Positions 6,261 through 12,076 of a stretch of DNA of 12,076 nucleotides are shown here, in pieces. The position numbers were made by a program, and so were the translations under genes. The stretch's first letter is position 1, and every line of letters begins with the position of its first letter. The notes below the pieces were generated by a model. That model was given only the letters and a program-made list of their open reading frames with translations. It had not been told where the DNA came from and searched no databases. Source of the stretch: Thermoplasmata archaeon (GTDB taxonomy: Archaea > Thermoplasmatota > Thermoplasmata > Thermoplasmatales > Thermoplasmataceae); NCBI GenBank assembly GCA_021806355.1, contig JAJZXT010000037.1, positions 1 through 12,076 on the forward strand. The letters are read 5' to 3'.

Positions 6261-7193
6261 TCAATGCTGCTCATTCAATCTGGAACCTATCAAGCTGAAT
6301 ACCATTGTTATTATGGAATCCGCAGCTCGAGCCACGCTGAAAAGTCCAAGGAATCCATGAATCATTCCTTTTCCCCTGATAGAAGTAACGGGAACACCGG
6401 CAGAATAAAGTCTGGATACGTACATCTCTCCCTGGTCTCTAAGAGGATCATATTCTGCAGTCACAATTATTGCTTCAGGCAGTCCCTTAAGGTTTTCGTG
6501 TAGAACAGGTGAGAAATAAGGATCTATCGCATCCTTTCGAGACTCCAGATAGTTGTCTCCAATCCAATTCATTTCCTCCATGGTGAGGAAATATCCCTCG
6601 CCGAATTCCCGCATCGATTCAGAGAAAAAGTCTGGTCCCATGAATGGATAGAAAAGCACCTGTAAAAAGGGCAAAGGATAACCATTATCCTTGAGTTTCA
6701 GGCAGCTGGAAGCAGCTATATTTCCACCAGAGCTATCCCCAACAAGAGCTATTTTTTCCCTGTCAATTCCAAGTTTATTGGAATTGTTATAAGCCCATAA
6801 GAATGCATTGACTCCATCATTCACTGCCGCAGGAAATTTGTGTTCTGGAGCAAGCCGATAATCAACAGAAAGAACCTTTGCCCCTGATACATTTGCGAAC
6901 CTCCTGCAAACAGAATCTGAGGACTCAATTCCTCCCCAGATAAAACCTCCTCCATGAAAATATATTATTAGTCCATTGCCAGGCTTTTTTGGATCGTAAA
7001 GACGGCAGCGTATCTGCGAGCCATCGCTATCAAAAGATAGATCCTCAATATGATTGACCGCCTCACTTTCCTGCATTACATTGCTATTGTTCATTATCTC
7101 TCTAAGATCATTTATGTCGATTTCATTCAATTTCGGGAAATTTAAATTTCGGTACATTTCCAAAATATTCTTCATTGATGGGTCAAGTGTCAT
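6261..7193 (-). CDS. Alpha/beta hydrolase, HSL-family esterase/lipase
   Basis: A 310-aa carboxylesterase of the hormone-sensitive-lipase (family IV) type. It has the oxyanion-hole motif FHGGGF (79-84), the DYRLAPEHKFPAA signature (111-123), the nucleophile S154 in GDSSGGN (152-158), the acid D249 in EYDPLRDQG (247-255) and the base H279 in HGF (279-281). So the Ser-Asp-His triad is complete. There is an N-terminal cap region (about 1-50), and no signal peptide or membrane helix, so it should be cytoplasmic. Such enzymes in thermoacidophiles cleave short to medium acyl esters; the natural substrate is unknown. The ATG at 7193 has a TATA-like element at leaderless distance. It is divergent from the XRE regulator gene across 258 bp, which makes control by that regulator possible but unproven. 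It precedes the MFS gene by 142 bp on the same strand. Confidence 0.92.
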   Translation of the reverse strand: MTLDPSMKNILEMYRNLNFPKLNEIDINDLREIMNNSNVMQESEAVNHIEDLSFDSDGSQIRCRLYDPKKPGNGLIIYFHGGGFIWGGIESSDSVCRRFANVSGAKVLSVDYRLAPEHKFPAAVNDGVNAFLWAYNNSNKLGIDREKIALVGDSSGGNIAASSCLKLKDNGYPLPFLQVLFYPFMGPDFFSESMREFGEGYFLTMEEMNWIGDNYLESRKDAIDPYFSPVLHENLKGLPEAIIVTAEYDPLRDQGEMYVSRLYSAGVPVTSIRGKGMIHGFLGLFSVARAADSIITMVFSLIGSRLNEQH

Positions 7194-7212
7194 GGATAAC
7201 CGATATTTCAGG

Positions 7213-7220
7213 TTATAAAA
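7213..7220 (-). promoter_or_regulatory. TATA-box candidate of the esterase gene
   Basis: TTTTATAA on the minus strand lies about 24 nt before the ATG at 7193. There is no Shine-Dalgarno motif before this start, consistent with a leaderless mRNA. Confidence 0.45.
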
Positions 7221-7281
7221 TAATTTTGGATTATGCGTCGCATTGTCAATTTGTGATTATAACCTGATAGGATGGGCACTT

Positions 7282-7312
7282 CAGGAATCAAGGCCATAAG
7301 CCATGATTCCTG
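7282..7312. repeat. 31-bp hairpin/inverted repeat in the divergent spacer
   Basis: The arms CAGGAATCA (7282-7290) and TGATTCCTG (7304-7312) are perfect. They continue inward, after one A/A mismatch, with GGC/GCC around the loop CATAA, giving 12 pairs in total. It lies between the esterase and XRE genes, about 90 bp from the esterase start and 140 bp from the XRE start. It has no T run, so it is unlikely to be a terminator. It may be an operator for a dimeric regulator, or a small RNA structure. Confidence 0.5.
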
Positions 7313-7451
7313 GCTCTCATGCATTCTGTTCTATGGGTTAATTCTATCCACAAAGGTTGACGCCACTCGTTTCATGAAAGAGATGAATGTTATTCACAAA
7401 TAAATGAACATGAAATCGTCACATTATTATCATTGATTTGAATGAACACAC

Positions 7452-8126
7452 ATGAACATTGATGAGAAGATTGCCGGGGAGATTGCAATTTCTGAAAATC
7501 CCGGCGAGACAATGAAAAAATGGAGGGAGGAATTTCAGGTCACCAAGGCTGATCTCTCAAGAGCAATGGAAATTTCTCCTTCAATGATAAGCGATTATGA
7601 ATCGGGAAGGAGGAAATCACCAGGAATTCTAACGATAAAGCGATTCGTCTTGGCCCTCATTGGAACAGATCAATCAAGGGGAGGAACTATCCTGAGAAGA
7701 TATAACAGTGGGGTACCATATGAAGCTTTAATCGATATTAGCGATTATGATCATGATGTCCACCTGTCAAGAATGATTAAGGCCATCGATGGAGAGGTGC
7801 AATCAAAGAAGGGGCTTGACAGATATGTTCACGGGTATACCGTCGTTGATGGAATCAAGGCTATCCTCTCCTTCTCATATTCGGAATACAGCCTTTTATA
7901 TGGATGGTCCAGCCAGAGGGCAATATTCTTCACTGATGTGAAACTGGGAAGAAGTCCCATGATTGCGATAAGGGTCCATCCCCTGAAGCCGGCTGCAGTA
8001 GTTTATATCCAGGCGGACAGGGTTGATGAATTGGCCATAAAACTGGCAGAAATAGAGAATATACCGTTAATAACAACAGAGATGCCAGTCAAGCAGGTAT
8101 GCAGAGCAATTTCCAGCCTAAGATGA
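7452..8126 (+). CDS. XRE-family transcriptional regulator (COG1709-like)
   Basis: A 224-aa protein. Residues about 19-70 form a Cro/C1-type helix-turn-helix (ETMKKWREEFQVTKADLSRA, then the recognition part SPSMISDYESGRRKSPG), followed by a ~150-aa C-terminal domain with strand/helix alternation (for example GYTVVDGIKAILSFSYSEYSLLYGWSSQ at 127-154, and AIRVHPLKPAAVVYIQADRVDELAIKLAE at 176-204). This build is that of a conserved archaeal regulator group; its ligand and regulon are not known. The C-terminal domain is probably the sensor or dimerisation part. ATG at 7452 is the only workable start, as the ATGs at 7404 and 7442 run into stops. The promoter is weak by eye (TTATTAT near 7424-7430). 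The gene ends tail to tail with ftsY, overlapping it by 9 bp. Confidence 0.82.
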   Translation: MNIDEKIAGEIAISENPGETMKKWREEFQVTKADLSRAMEISPSMISDYESGRRKSPGILTIKRFVLALIGTDQSRGGTILRRYNSGVPYEALIDISDYDHDVHLSRMIKAIDGEVQSKKGLDRYVHGYTVVDGIKAILSFSYSEYSLLYGWSSQRAIFFTDVKLGRSPMIAIRVHPLKPAAVVYIQADRVDELAIKLAEIENIPLITTEMPVKQVCRAISSLR

Positions 8127-9011
8127 AAATTGAAGATCCTCCGGAAGCATCTTTTTTATCATCCATTCCGGTGAGAACTCTATTAAGTCATCAGGATTCT
8201 GGCCCGTTCCAATAAACATTATGGGCTTTTTCAGTTCGGATGCTATCGTGAGTATTGATCCGCCTCTTGCGTCAGTATCGAGTTTTGTTACTATTATTCC
8301 GTCGAACCCAATCTCCTTCGAAAAGGTCTTTGATTGCTCCATGACATCGTTCGCTGCCATGGAATCTATTACGAGTATGGTGAGATTTGGGCTGGTAACC
8401 CTCTTGATCTTCTTCATTTCCTCCCTTAAGTTGATATTATTCTGCATTCTCCCGGCGGTATCTATCAGGACGTAATCTATGCCTCTTGATTTTGCATGTT
8501 CAATGGCGTCGTATGCAACGGCCGATGGATCGCTTCCCGGTTGATGTTTTATCACCTTTACGCCTACTCTCTCACCCTGATAACTGATTTGGTCTATTGC
8601 CCCAGCCCTGAATGTGTCCGATGCGGCAATAACAACCCTCCTGTTTCTCTCAGTCAGAAATTTCGCTATTTTTGCAATTGTTGTGGTTTTGCCGGTGCCG
8701 TTTATCCCAAGGAACAGTACCTTGAAAGGGCTTTCTCCCTGCAGCATATCCCATGTATTGGATCTTACCACGTTTAAGAACTCCATTATTGTATCATACA
8801 GGGATGCTTTGAATGATTCCGTGGGTTGCCTCTTTTTCTGGTCAGGAATCTTCTTGGAAAGGGCAGATGAAATTCTCTCAGCAGCTTCCAGGGAAACGTC
8901 CGATTCCAGAAGAGCTTCATACACATTCTGGATGAATTCTGATCCACGGATTTCTTCTCCGTTCTTTCCTCCAAACAGACCCGAAAATTTTCCCCTCAGA
9001 CCTTTGAACAC
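8118..9011 (-). CDS. ftsY: Signal recognition particle receptor FtsY
   Basis: A 297-aa SRP-type GTPase and the docking receptor that brings ribosome-nascent chain-SRP complexes to the membrane translocon. The N domain is helical (about 20-95); the G domain carries GINGTGKTTT (102-111, P loop), DTFRAGAIDQ (132-141), DTAGR (184-188), TKLDTDARGG (242-251) and FIGTGQNPDDL (272-282). The ending GTGQNPDDL and the ALLESDVSLE start of the N domain favour FtsY over SRP54, as does the lack of an M domain. The acidic A domain of bacterial FtsY is absent, and the short, basic, Gly/Phe-rich N-terminus (FKGLRGKFSGLFGGK) is a plausible membrane contact. Start is GTG at 9011 with AAGGA 8 nt upstream. It follows pfdA by 4 nt, so it is the third gene of the pgk-pfdA-ftsY operon. 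Confidence 0.95.
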   Translation of the reverse strand: MFKGLRGKFSGLFGGKNGEEIRGSEFIQNVYEALLESDVSLEAAERISSALSKKIPDQKKRQPTESFKASLYDTIMEFLNVVRSNTWDMLQGESPFKVLFLGINGTGKTTTIAKIAKFLTERNRRVVIAASDTFRAGAIDQISYQGERVGVKVIKHQPGSDPSAVAYDAIEHAKSRGIDYVLIDTAGRMQNNINLREEMKKIKRVTSPNLTILVIDSMAANDVMEQSKTFSKEIGFDGIIVTKLDTDARGGSILTIASELKKPIMFIGTGQNPDDLIEFSPEWMIKKMLPEDLQFSS

Positions 9012-9015
9012 TGAC

Positions 9016-9429
9016 TCAATCCTTCCGTCCTGAATTTTCCCTCAATAGTGAGAGAATCTGCTCATATTGAGACATAGCGATCTTTCTCTGCGCATTCATG
9101 GTTTCGAGGGTTCCGTTAATCTCACTGATCAGGTTTCTTAGCCGTGCTTTGGTTTGATCGGGTGATTCCTCGGTGAAAATGCCAGATCCGATAGGTATGA
9201 TCAGGGGCTTGCTGCTTTCTATCCTTGCCTTTACGAATACCCCTCCGCCAATGGATATTCTTACCTCCCCTGCACTTTCTATATTTGACTCTTCAAGTAC
9301 AGATAGCGCCCTCAGATAATCGTCGGCTCCTTTGGAAAGGATTGAGATTTGCCTCTCTGTTGAATCTATAACGTTCTGCAGATATTCCAGTTCCTGGCTT
9401 GCATTTATTTTCTGTTCATTTTCTGTCAA
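9016..9429 (-). CDS. pfdA: Prefoldin subunit alpha
   Basis: A 137-aa prefoldin alpha subunit; two alpha and four beta subunits form the jellyfish-shaped holdase that passes unfolded proteins to the thermosome. The pattern fits: N-terminal coiled coil (about 8-50), beta hairpins (GEVRISIGGGVFVKARI at 54-70; PLIIPIGSGIFTEE at 75-88), then a C-terminal coiled coil (90-130). The start is TTG at 9429, 14 nt inside pgk; GAGGT (9438-9442) lies 8 nt upstream of it, and no ATG exists in frame near the N-terminus. ftsY follows after 4 nt. pfdA-ftsY adjacency is common in archaea, usually behind ribosomal protein and tif6 genes; here pgk takes the upstream place. No membrane or signal sequence. Confidence 0.93.
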   Translation of the reverse strand: MTENEQKINASQELEYLQNVIDSTERQISILSKGADDYLRALSVLEESNIESAGEVRISIGGGVFVKARIESSKPLIIPIGSGIFTEESPDQTKARLRNLISEINGTLETMNAQRKIAMSQYEQILSLLRENSGRKD

Positions 9430-10681
9430 TAGTCTCTACCTCAAAAAAGCGTTTATGGCTTTCCTTCAAAGCTTCAAGGACTGGCATCTTCTCACCGGAT
9501 AAATAGCTTATGAGAGCTCCGCCTCCGGTTGATACGTGGTCGATCCTATTCATTACCTTTAACGACTCAAGAACAGATATTGTGTGTCCTCCACCAGCTA
9601 TCTTGACTGCATCAGATTCCGCCACTGCCATGAATATTTCCAGGGTCCCCCCGGCATAATCAGCAATTTCATACATTCCCATTGGCCCGTTTATGAATAT
9701 TCCCTTTGAGTCATTTATGGCTTTGCGGAATATTGAAACCGATTCCGGGCCAATATCGGCCATTATCTCATCGTCAGGAACCCCCGAATGGAGAGTAAGC
9801 ACCCTTTTTGATGGGTTCAGGATGCAATCCACCGGCAAAACTATTCTTTTTGGATATTTTTCCATAAGTTCCCTGCAAATTGAAATGAGTTTTTCGTGGT
9901 TCTTGTTATTCTTTATAATGAAATCCCTGTTCTTTTTTCCAATATTGATGCCGCTAGCCATTAGGAAGGCGTTTCCTACAACGCCTCCCGCAATTATCTT
10001 CTCAACAATGTTCTTTTCAAGAAAAGCTTTGGATACTGCAATTGAATCGTCGATTTTTGCACCGCCCAAGATGGCTACCTTTGGCTTTTCGTTTCCTTCA
10101 AGAAACCTGTCAAGAGCCTCCACCTCTCTTTCAATAAGCCTGCCTGCAATGTTGGGCATCAATCTGGTAAAGCCTATCAAACTCGTCTGTGGGCGGTGTA
10201 TTGCCGGAAAGGCATCATTTACAAAATAATCAATAACATGAGAAAGATTCTTCACAAAATTCGTGGATTCCATAACATCAAAATCAGAAGTGTCAAGTGA
10301 AACATCTTCCGAGTAAAACCTTGTGTTTTCCAGCATTATTATGTCCCCATCCTTCATACGAGATATCTCGCTTATGGCGGCATTGTTGAAAAGAGAATCC
10401 ACGAATGTGATCTTTCTGCCAACCAGCCTCTGCAACCTTCTTGAATGCTCCCTCAAAGATATAAAATCATTTTTTCCTGGCCTGCTCTGGTGAGCTATGA
10501 TTACAACCTTGGATGATCGCAGATCATTGATTGTTTCCAGGTGGGATTTAAGCCTTGATTCGCTTAAAATTTCACCTGTGATCGGATGGATTGGGGAATT
10601 AAGGTCAAGCCTGAGCAATAAAACCTTTCCCTTAAGATCGAAACTGTCTAATGTATAAAACTGCCTTGAAGGATCAGCCAT
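9416..10681 (-). CDS. pgk: Phosphoglycerate kinase (archaeal type)
   Basis: A 421-aa enzyme that moves phosphate between 1,3-bisphosphoglycerate and ADP in lower glycolysis and gluconeogenesis. Seen in order: RLDLNSP (24-30, substrate D and N), AHQSRPG (63-69), LENTRFYSED (117-126), NDAFPAIHRPQTS (155-167), GGAKIDDS (206-213), NGPMGMYE (331-338, nucleotide site), AGGGHT (362-367) and STGGGALISYLSGE (384-397). All hallmark regions are present and the length is normal for archaea. It should be cytoplasmic. ATG at 10681 has a TATA-like CATTTAAG (10703-10710) about 25 nt upstream, so it is likely the leaderless first gene of pgk-pfdA-ftsY. Its stop lies 14 nt inside pfdA. Divergent from the nucleotidyltransferase gene across 105 bp. 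Confidence 0.96.
   Translation of the reverse strand: MADPSRQFYTLDSFDLKGKVLLLRLDLNSPIHPITGEILSESRLKSHLETINDLRSSKVVIIAHQSRPGKNDFISLREHSRRLQRLVGRKITFVDSLFNNAAISEISRMKDGDIIMLENTRFYSEDVSLDTSDFDVMESTNFVKNLSHVIDYFVNDAFPAIHRPQTSLIGFTRLMPNIAGRLIEREVEALDRFLEGNEKPKVAILGGAKIDDSIAVSKAFLEKNIVEKIIAGGVVGNAFLMASGINIGKKNRDFIIKNNKNHEKLISICRELMEKYPKRIVLPVDCILNPSKRVLTLHSGVPDDEIMADIGPESVSIFRKAINDSKGIFINGPMGMYEIADYAGGTLEIFMAVAESDAVKIAGGGHTISVLESLKVMNRIDHVSTGGGALISYLSGEKMPVLEALKESHKRFFEVETIDRK
9438..9442 (-). promoter_or_regulatory. Shine-Dalgarno deciding the TTG start of pfdA
   Basis: GAGGT on the minus strand ends 8 nt before the TTG at 9429. It lies within the last codons of pgk, so pfdA translation is probably coupled to that of pgk. 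Confidence 0.6.
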
Positions 10682-10702
10682 ATTTGTGGGTATGCATTGT
10701 AA

Positions 10703-10710
10703 CTTAAATG
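10703..10710 (-). promoter_or_regulatory. TATA-box candidate of the pgk-pfdA-ftsY operon
   Basis: CATTTAAG on the minus strand is centred about 25 nt before the pgk ATG, preceded by an A-rich stretch that could be the TFB site. No SD precedes the ATG. Confidence 0.4.
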
Positions 10711-10752
10711 CTTTTTGCGATAGAAGCTCATCTTACCAATCTTATGAGAGAG

Positions 10753-10760
10753 TTTTAAAT
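10753..10760 (+). promoter_or_regulatory. TATA-box candidate of the nucleotidyltransferase gene
   Basis: TTTTAAAT is centred about 30 nt before the ATG at 10787, which implies a leader of 0-5 nt. It lies only about 45 bp from the divergent pgk TATA element, so the two promoters could affect each other. Confidence 0.4.
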
Positions 10761-10786
10761 GAATAATAATATAGGGATTCTGGTAT

Positions 10787-11533
10787 ATGAAAGGACTCAT
10801 CACTGCGGCTGGAAAAGGAACGAGGTCTGGCCTTGACGGCAAATTCCGGAAAGAAATGCTTCCAATGTATGATATAAGAGGAGGTAAACTCGTTCTGAGG
10901 CCCATAATTGACCTTATAATCAACAGGATGAAGGAGAATCACATTCATGAGATAGGTGTGGTTCTCAGCCCGGAAGATTCCATAACTAAGGCATATTTAT
11001 CAAGAGAATTTCCCGAGATACAATTGATATTCCAGGATGAACCACTGGGATACGGCAATGCTGTTGGATTGGCACGAGATTTTATTGATGGAGATATGTT
11101 CATATTAAACGCGGGAGATGGCGTGATCCTGAATAAAGAACTTTATTCAAGGATGGTAACCGAAGGGCAAAACGGAAACGTAAATATCTTAACCGGATTC
11201 AAGACAGATTCCCCACGCTCATACGGCAACATAGAATTTTCAAGGGAAGGCGAGATAATTGGTGTTGTTGAGAAGCCTGATTCACCAAGGAGCGATGTTG
11301 CCCTTTGTGCATCCTATGTTTTTGAACCTGGATTGTTTGAGGAATTTGATTTGGAGAAAAATTCAGGCGAACTTACTCCGTCAATTAACAACTTGATAAC
11401 TCATAGGAGAAAATTTAAGTTCTATCTTGTTTCACGTGATGAATGGATAAGTGTCGGAGTTGCGGAAAAATATGCAAGAACTATTCAAACCTCACTTGAA
11501 TATTGCAACAGATTAATCAAAGCGCAAAGATGA
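10787..11533 (+). CDS. RmlA-like sugar-phosphate nucleotidyltransferase
   Basis: A 248-aa NTP_transferase-family protein, of the group that makes dTDP-, UDP- or GDP-sugars from sugar-1-phosphate and NTP. The N-terminus has LITAAGKGTRSG (4-15) and KEMLPM (22-27), the pyrophosphorylase signature. QDEPLGYGNAV (83-93) forms the base/sugar site, NAGDG (108-112, D111) is the first metal site, and GVVEKPDSP (159-167) is the sugar-binding motif. The second metal motif, usually W-x-D-x-G near the end, reads WISVG (220-224), with Ser in place of Asp. The length is short, without a left-handed beta-helix acyltransferase domain. Likely role: sugar donors for surface glycans or glycolipids; base and sugar cannot be told. 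Start chosen at ATG 10787 from the TATA spacing and the immediate MKGLITAAG strand. Confidence 0.85.
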   Translation: MKGLITAAGKGTRSGLDGKFRKEMLPMYDIRGGKLVLRPIIDLIINRMKENHIHEIGVVLSPEDSITKAYLSREFPEIQLIFQDEPLGYGNAVGLARDFIDGDMFILNAGDGVILNKELYSRMVTEGQNGNVNILTGFKTDSPRSYGNIEFSREGEIIGVVEKPDSPRSDVALCASYVFEPGLFEEFDLEKNSGELTPSINNLITHRRKFKFYLVSRDEWISVGVAEKYARTIQTSLEYCNRLIKAQR

Positions 11534-11701
11534 GGTACATGTCACCGCGTACTTTGTTCCTGCGAAAATAGATTCAATGATAAGATTATAATTGCACATT
11601 GTACGTTTTAAAATAAATGTGAATTCTGGCCAGCGTTGACGATAATGAAGAATATTCATAGGCGTTAACAGTCCGTCTTGAGAAGTTATGTGATAAACAA
11701 C

Positions 11702-11709
11702 AAAAAAAA
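11702..11709 (-). terminator. Oligo-T terminator of the surface-protein gene
   Basis: On the minus strand an uninterrupted T8 run begins about 23 nt after the stop codon at 11732. Long T runs are the intrinsic termination signal of archaeal RNA polymerase. The remaining spacer 11534-11701 shows no gene. Confidence 0.5.
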
Positions 11710-11731
11710 TTTTGTGGTGGAAGAATTCTTT

Positions 11732-12076
11732 CTATCCTTTCCTCCTTTTCACAACGAAAATGGCAGCAACTGCCACAATGGCCACTATAGCCACGATGCC
11801 AACGATAAGGTAGAGATTGGGCGATGGCGTGGGAGTGCCGGATGACGGTGTCTTGGAGGATACCTGCGTGAAAGTTATTTGTACTGATTGAGGTGCCCCG
11901 TTCACCTTCACGCTTCCACTGGATTGGGAAGTCGTAAACTGTTTGTTGGATGTGGTTACAGTGTATGTATATGAGCCATTAGCCAGTGTTACCGAATATG
12001 AGGTTCCTGAGATTGGTCCTGATGAAGTTTGTCCTGTTATGTTCACATACCATGCTGATCCGGAAGGAAGACCGGT
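11732..12076 (-). CDS. Membrane-anchored surface protein, C-terminal part (5' cut by window edge)
   Basis: The frame is open to the window edge, so the GTG at 12046 is probably internal. The visible 114 residues start with TGLPSGSAWYVNITGQ and continue SYSVTLANGSYTYTV...SSGSVKVNGAPQSVQITFTQV. This resembles a beta-sandwich domain that is repeated in large secreted or thermopsin-like surface proteins of Thermoplasmatales. It is rich in Thr and Ser, with an NIT glycosylation sequon. A short Ser/Thr/Pro linker (KTPSSGTPTPSPN) follows, then one hydrophobic helix (LYLIVGIVAIVAIVAVAAIFVV) and the tail KRRKG. The order stalk, linker, helix and basic tail means a C-terminal membrane anchor with the rest outside the cell. 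The N-terminal domain, and with it any protease or adhesin role, is outside the window. Confidence 0.75.
   Translation of the reverse strand, partial: TGLPSGSAWYVNITGQTSSGPISGTSYSVTLANGSYTYTVTTSNKQFTTSQSSGSVKVNGAPQSVQITFTQVSSKTPSSGTPTPSPNLYLIVGIVAIVAIVAVAAIFVVKRRKG

Noticed and set aside
7282..7312. Intrinsic terminator
   Set aside because: The hairpin is not followed by a T run on either strand, and it lies upstream of both neighbouring genes rather than behind one.
8614..9033. A 139-codon open frame on the plus strand opposite ftsY
   Set aside because: It is a shadow of the conserved FtsY GTPase sequence, with no start signal or recognisable domain.
9693..10229. A 178-codon open frame on the plus strand inside pgk
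   Set aside because: It is antisense to pgk, whose conserved motifs run through the same bases. Its translation is Ser/Phe-rich, without family motifs, and it has no promoter.
1..12076. CRISPR array, insertion sequence or rRNA
   Set aside because: No regularly spaced repeats, no transposase motif with terminal inverted repeats, and no rRNA-like stretches were seen.

Overview
The window looks like chromosomal DNA of a Thermoplasmata-type euryarchaeon (Thermoplasma/Ferroplasma/Cuniculiplasma relatives). The reasons are archaeal-type genes (prefoldin alpha, archaeal FtsY and phosphoglycerate kinase, a TrmB-type regulator tail, a COG1709-like XRE regulator), TATA-like boxes about 24-30 nt upstream of ATG starts (leaderless transcripts), TTG/GTG starts with GAGGT-type ribosome binding sites for genes inside operons, a tRNA without encoded CCA, and a surface-protein tail of the kind common in Thermoplasmatales. 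The lineage call is inference from gene content; no rRNA or marker alignment was possible.

Left part (1-2639, + strand): the C-terminal end of a TrmB-like regulator, then a two-gene unit of endonuclease IV (base excision repair) and a DUF1015 protein. The last 10 bases of the DUF1015 gene are also the first 10 bases of an intact tRNA-Thr(CGT).

Accessory patch (about 2598-3874): the 3' half of that tRNA, from the anticodon loop to 4 bases past its end, recurs in degenerate form at 3830-3874. Between the two copies lie about 400 bp without a convincing gene and a VapBC toxin-antitoxin operon, with a 22-bp perfect palindrome over the vapB start codon. This is the layout of an element integrated at a tRNA gene, now reduced to its addiction module, and it is the most interesting part of the window.

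Middle (4080-8126): a glycerophosphodiester phosphodiesterase (+) meets a sugar-porter-type MFS transporter (-) tail to tail. An HSL-family alpha/beta hydrolase (-) follows, and across a 258-bp divergent spacer with a hairpin comes a COG1709-like XRE regulator (+). Transporter, esterase and phosphodiesterase fit a scavenging lifestyle, but nothing shows they form one pathway.

Right part (8118-12076): a compact minus-strand operon pgk-pfdA-ftsY (glycolysis, co-translational folding, membrane targeting), with overlaps or a 4-nt gap between genes. Divergent from it is an RmlA-like sugar-nucleotide transferase with an altered second metal-site motif. The window ends in the C-terminal part of a Thr/Ser-rich, membrane-anchored surface protein (-). 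Most of the window is housekeeping; the tRNA-bounded VapBC patch is the only clear accessory structure.
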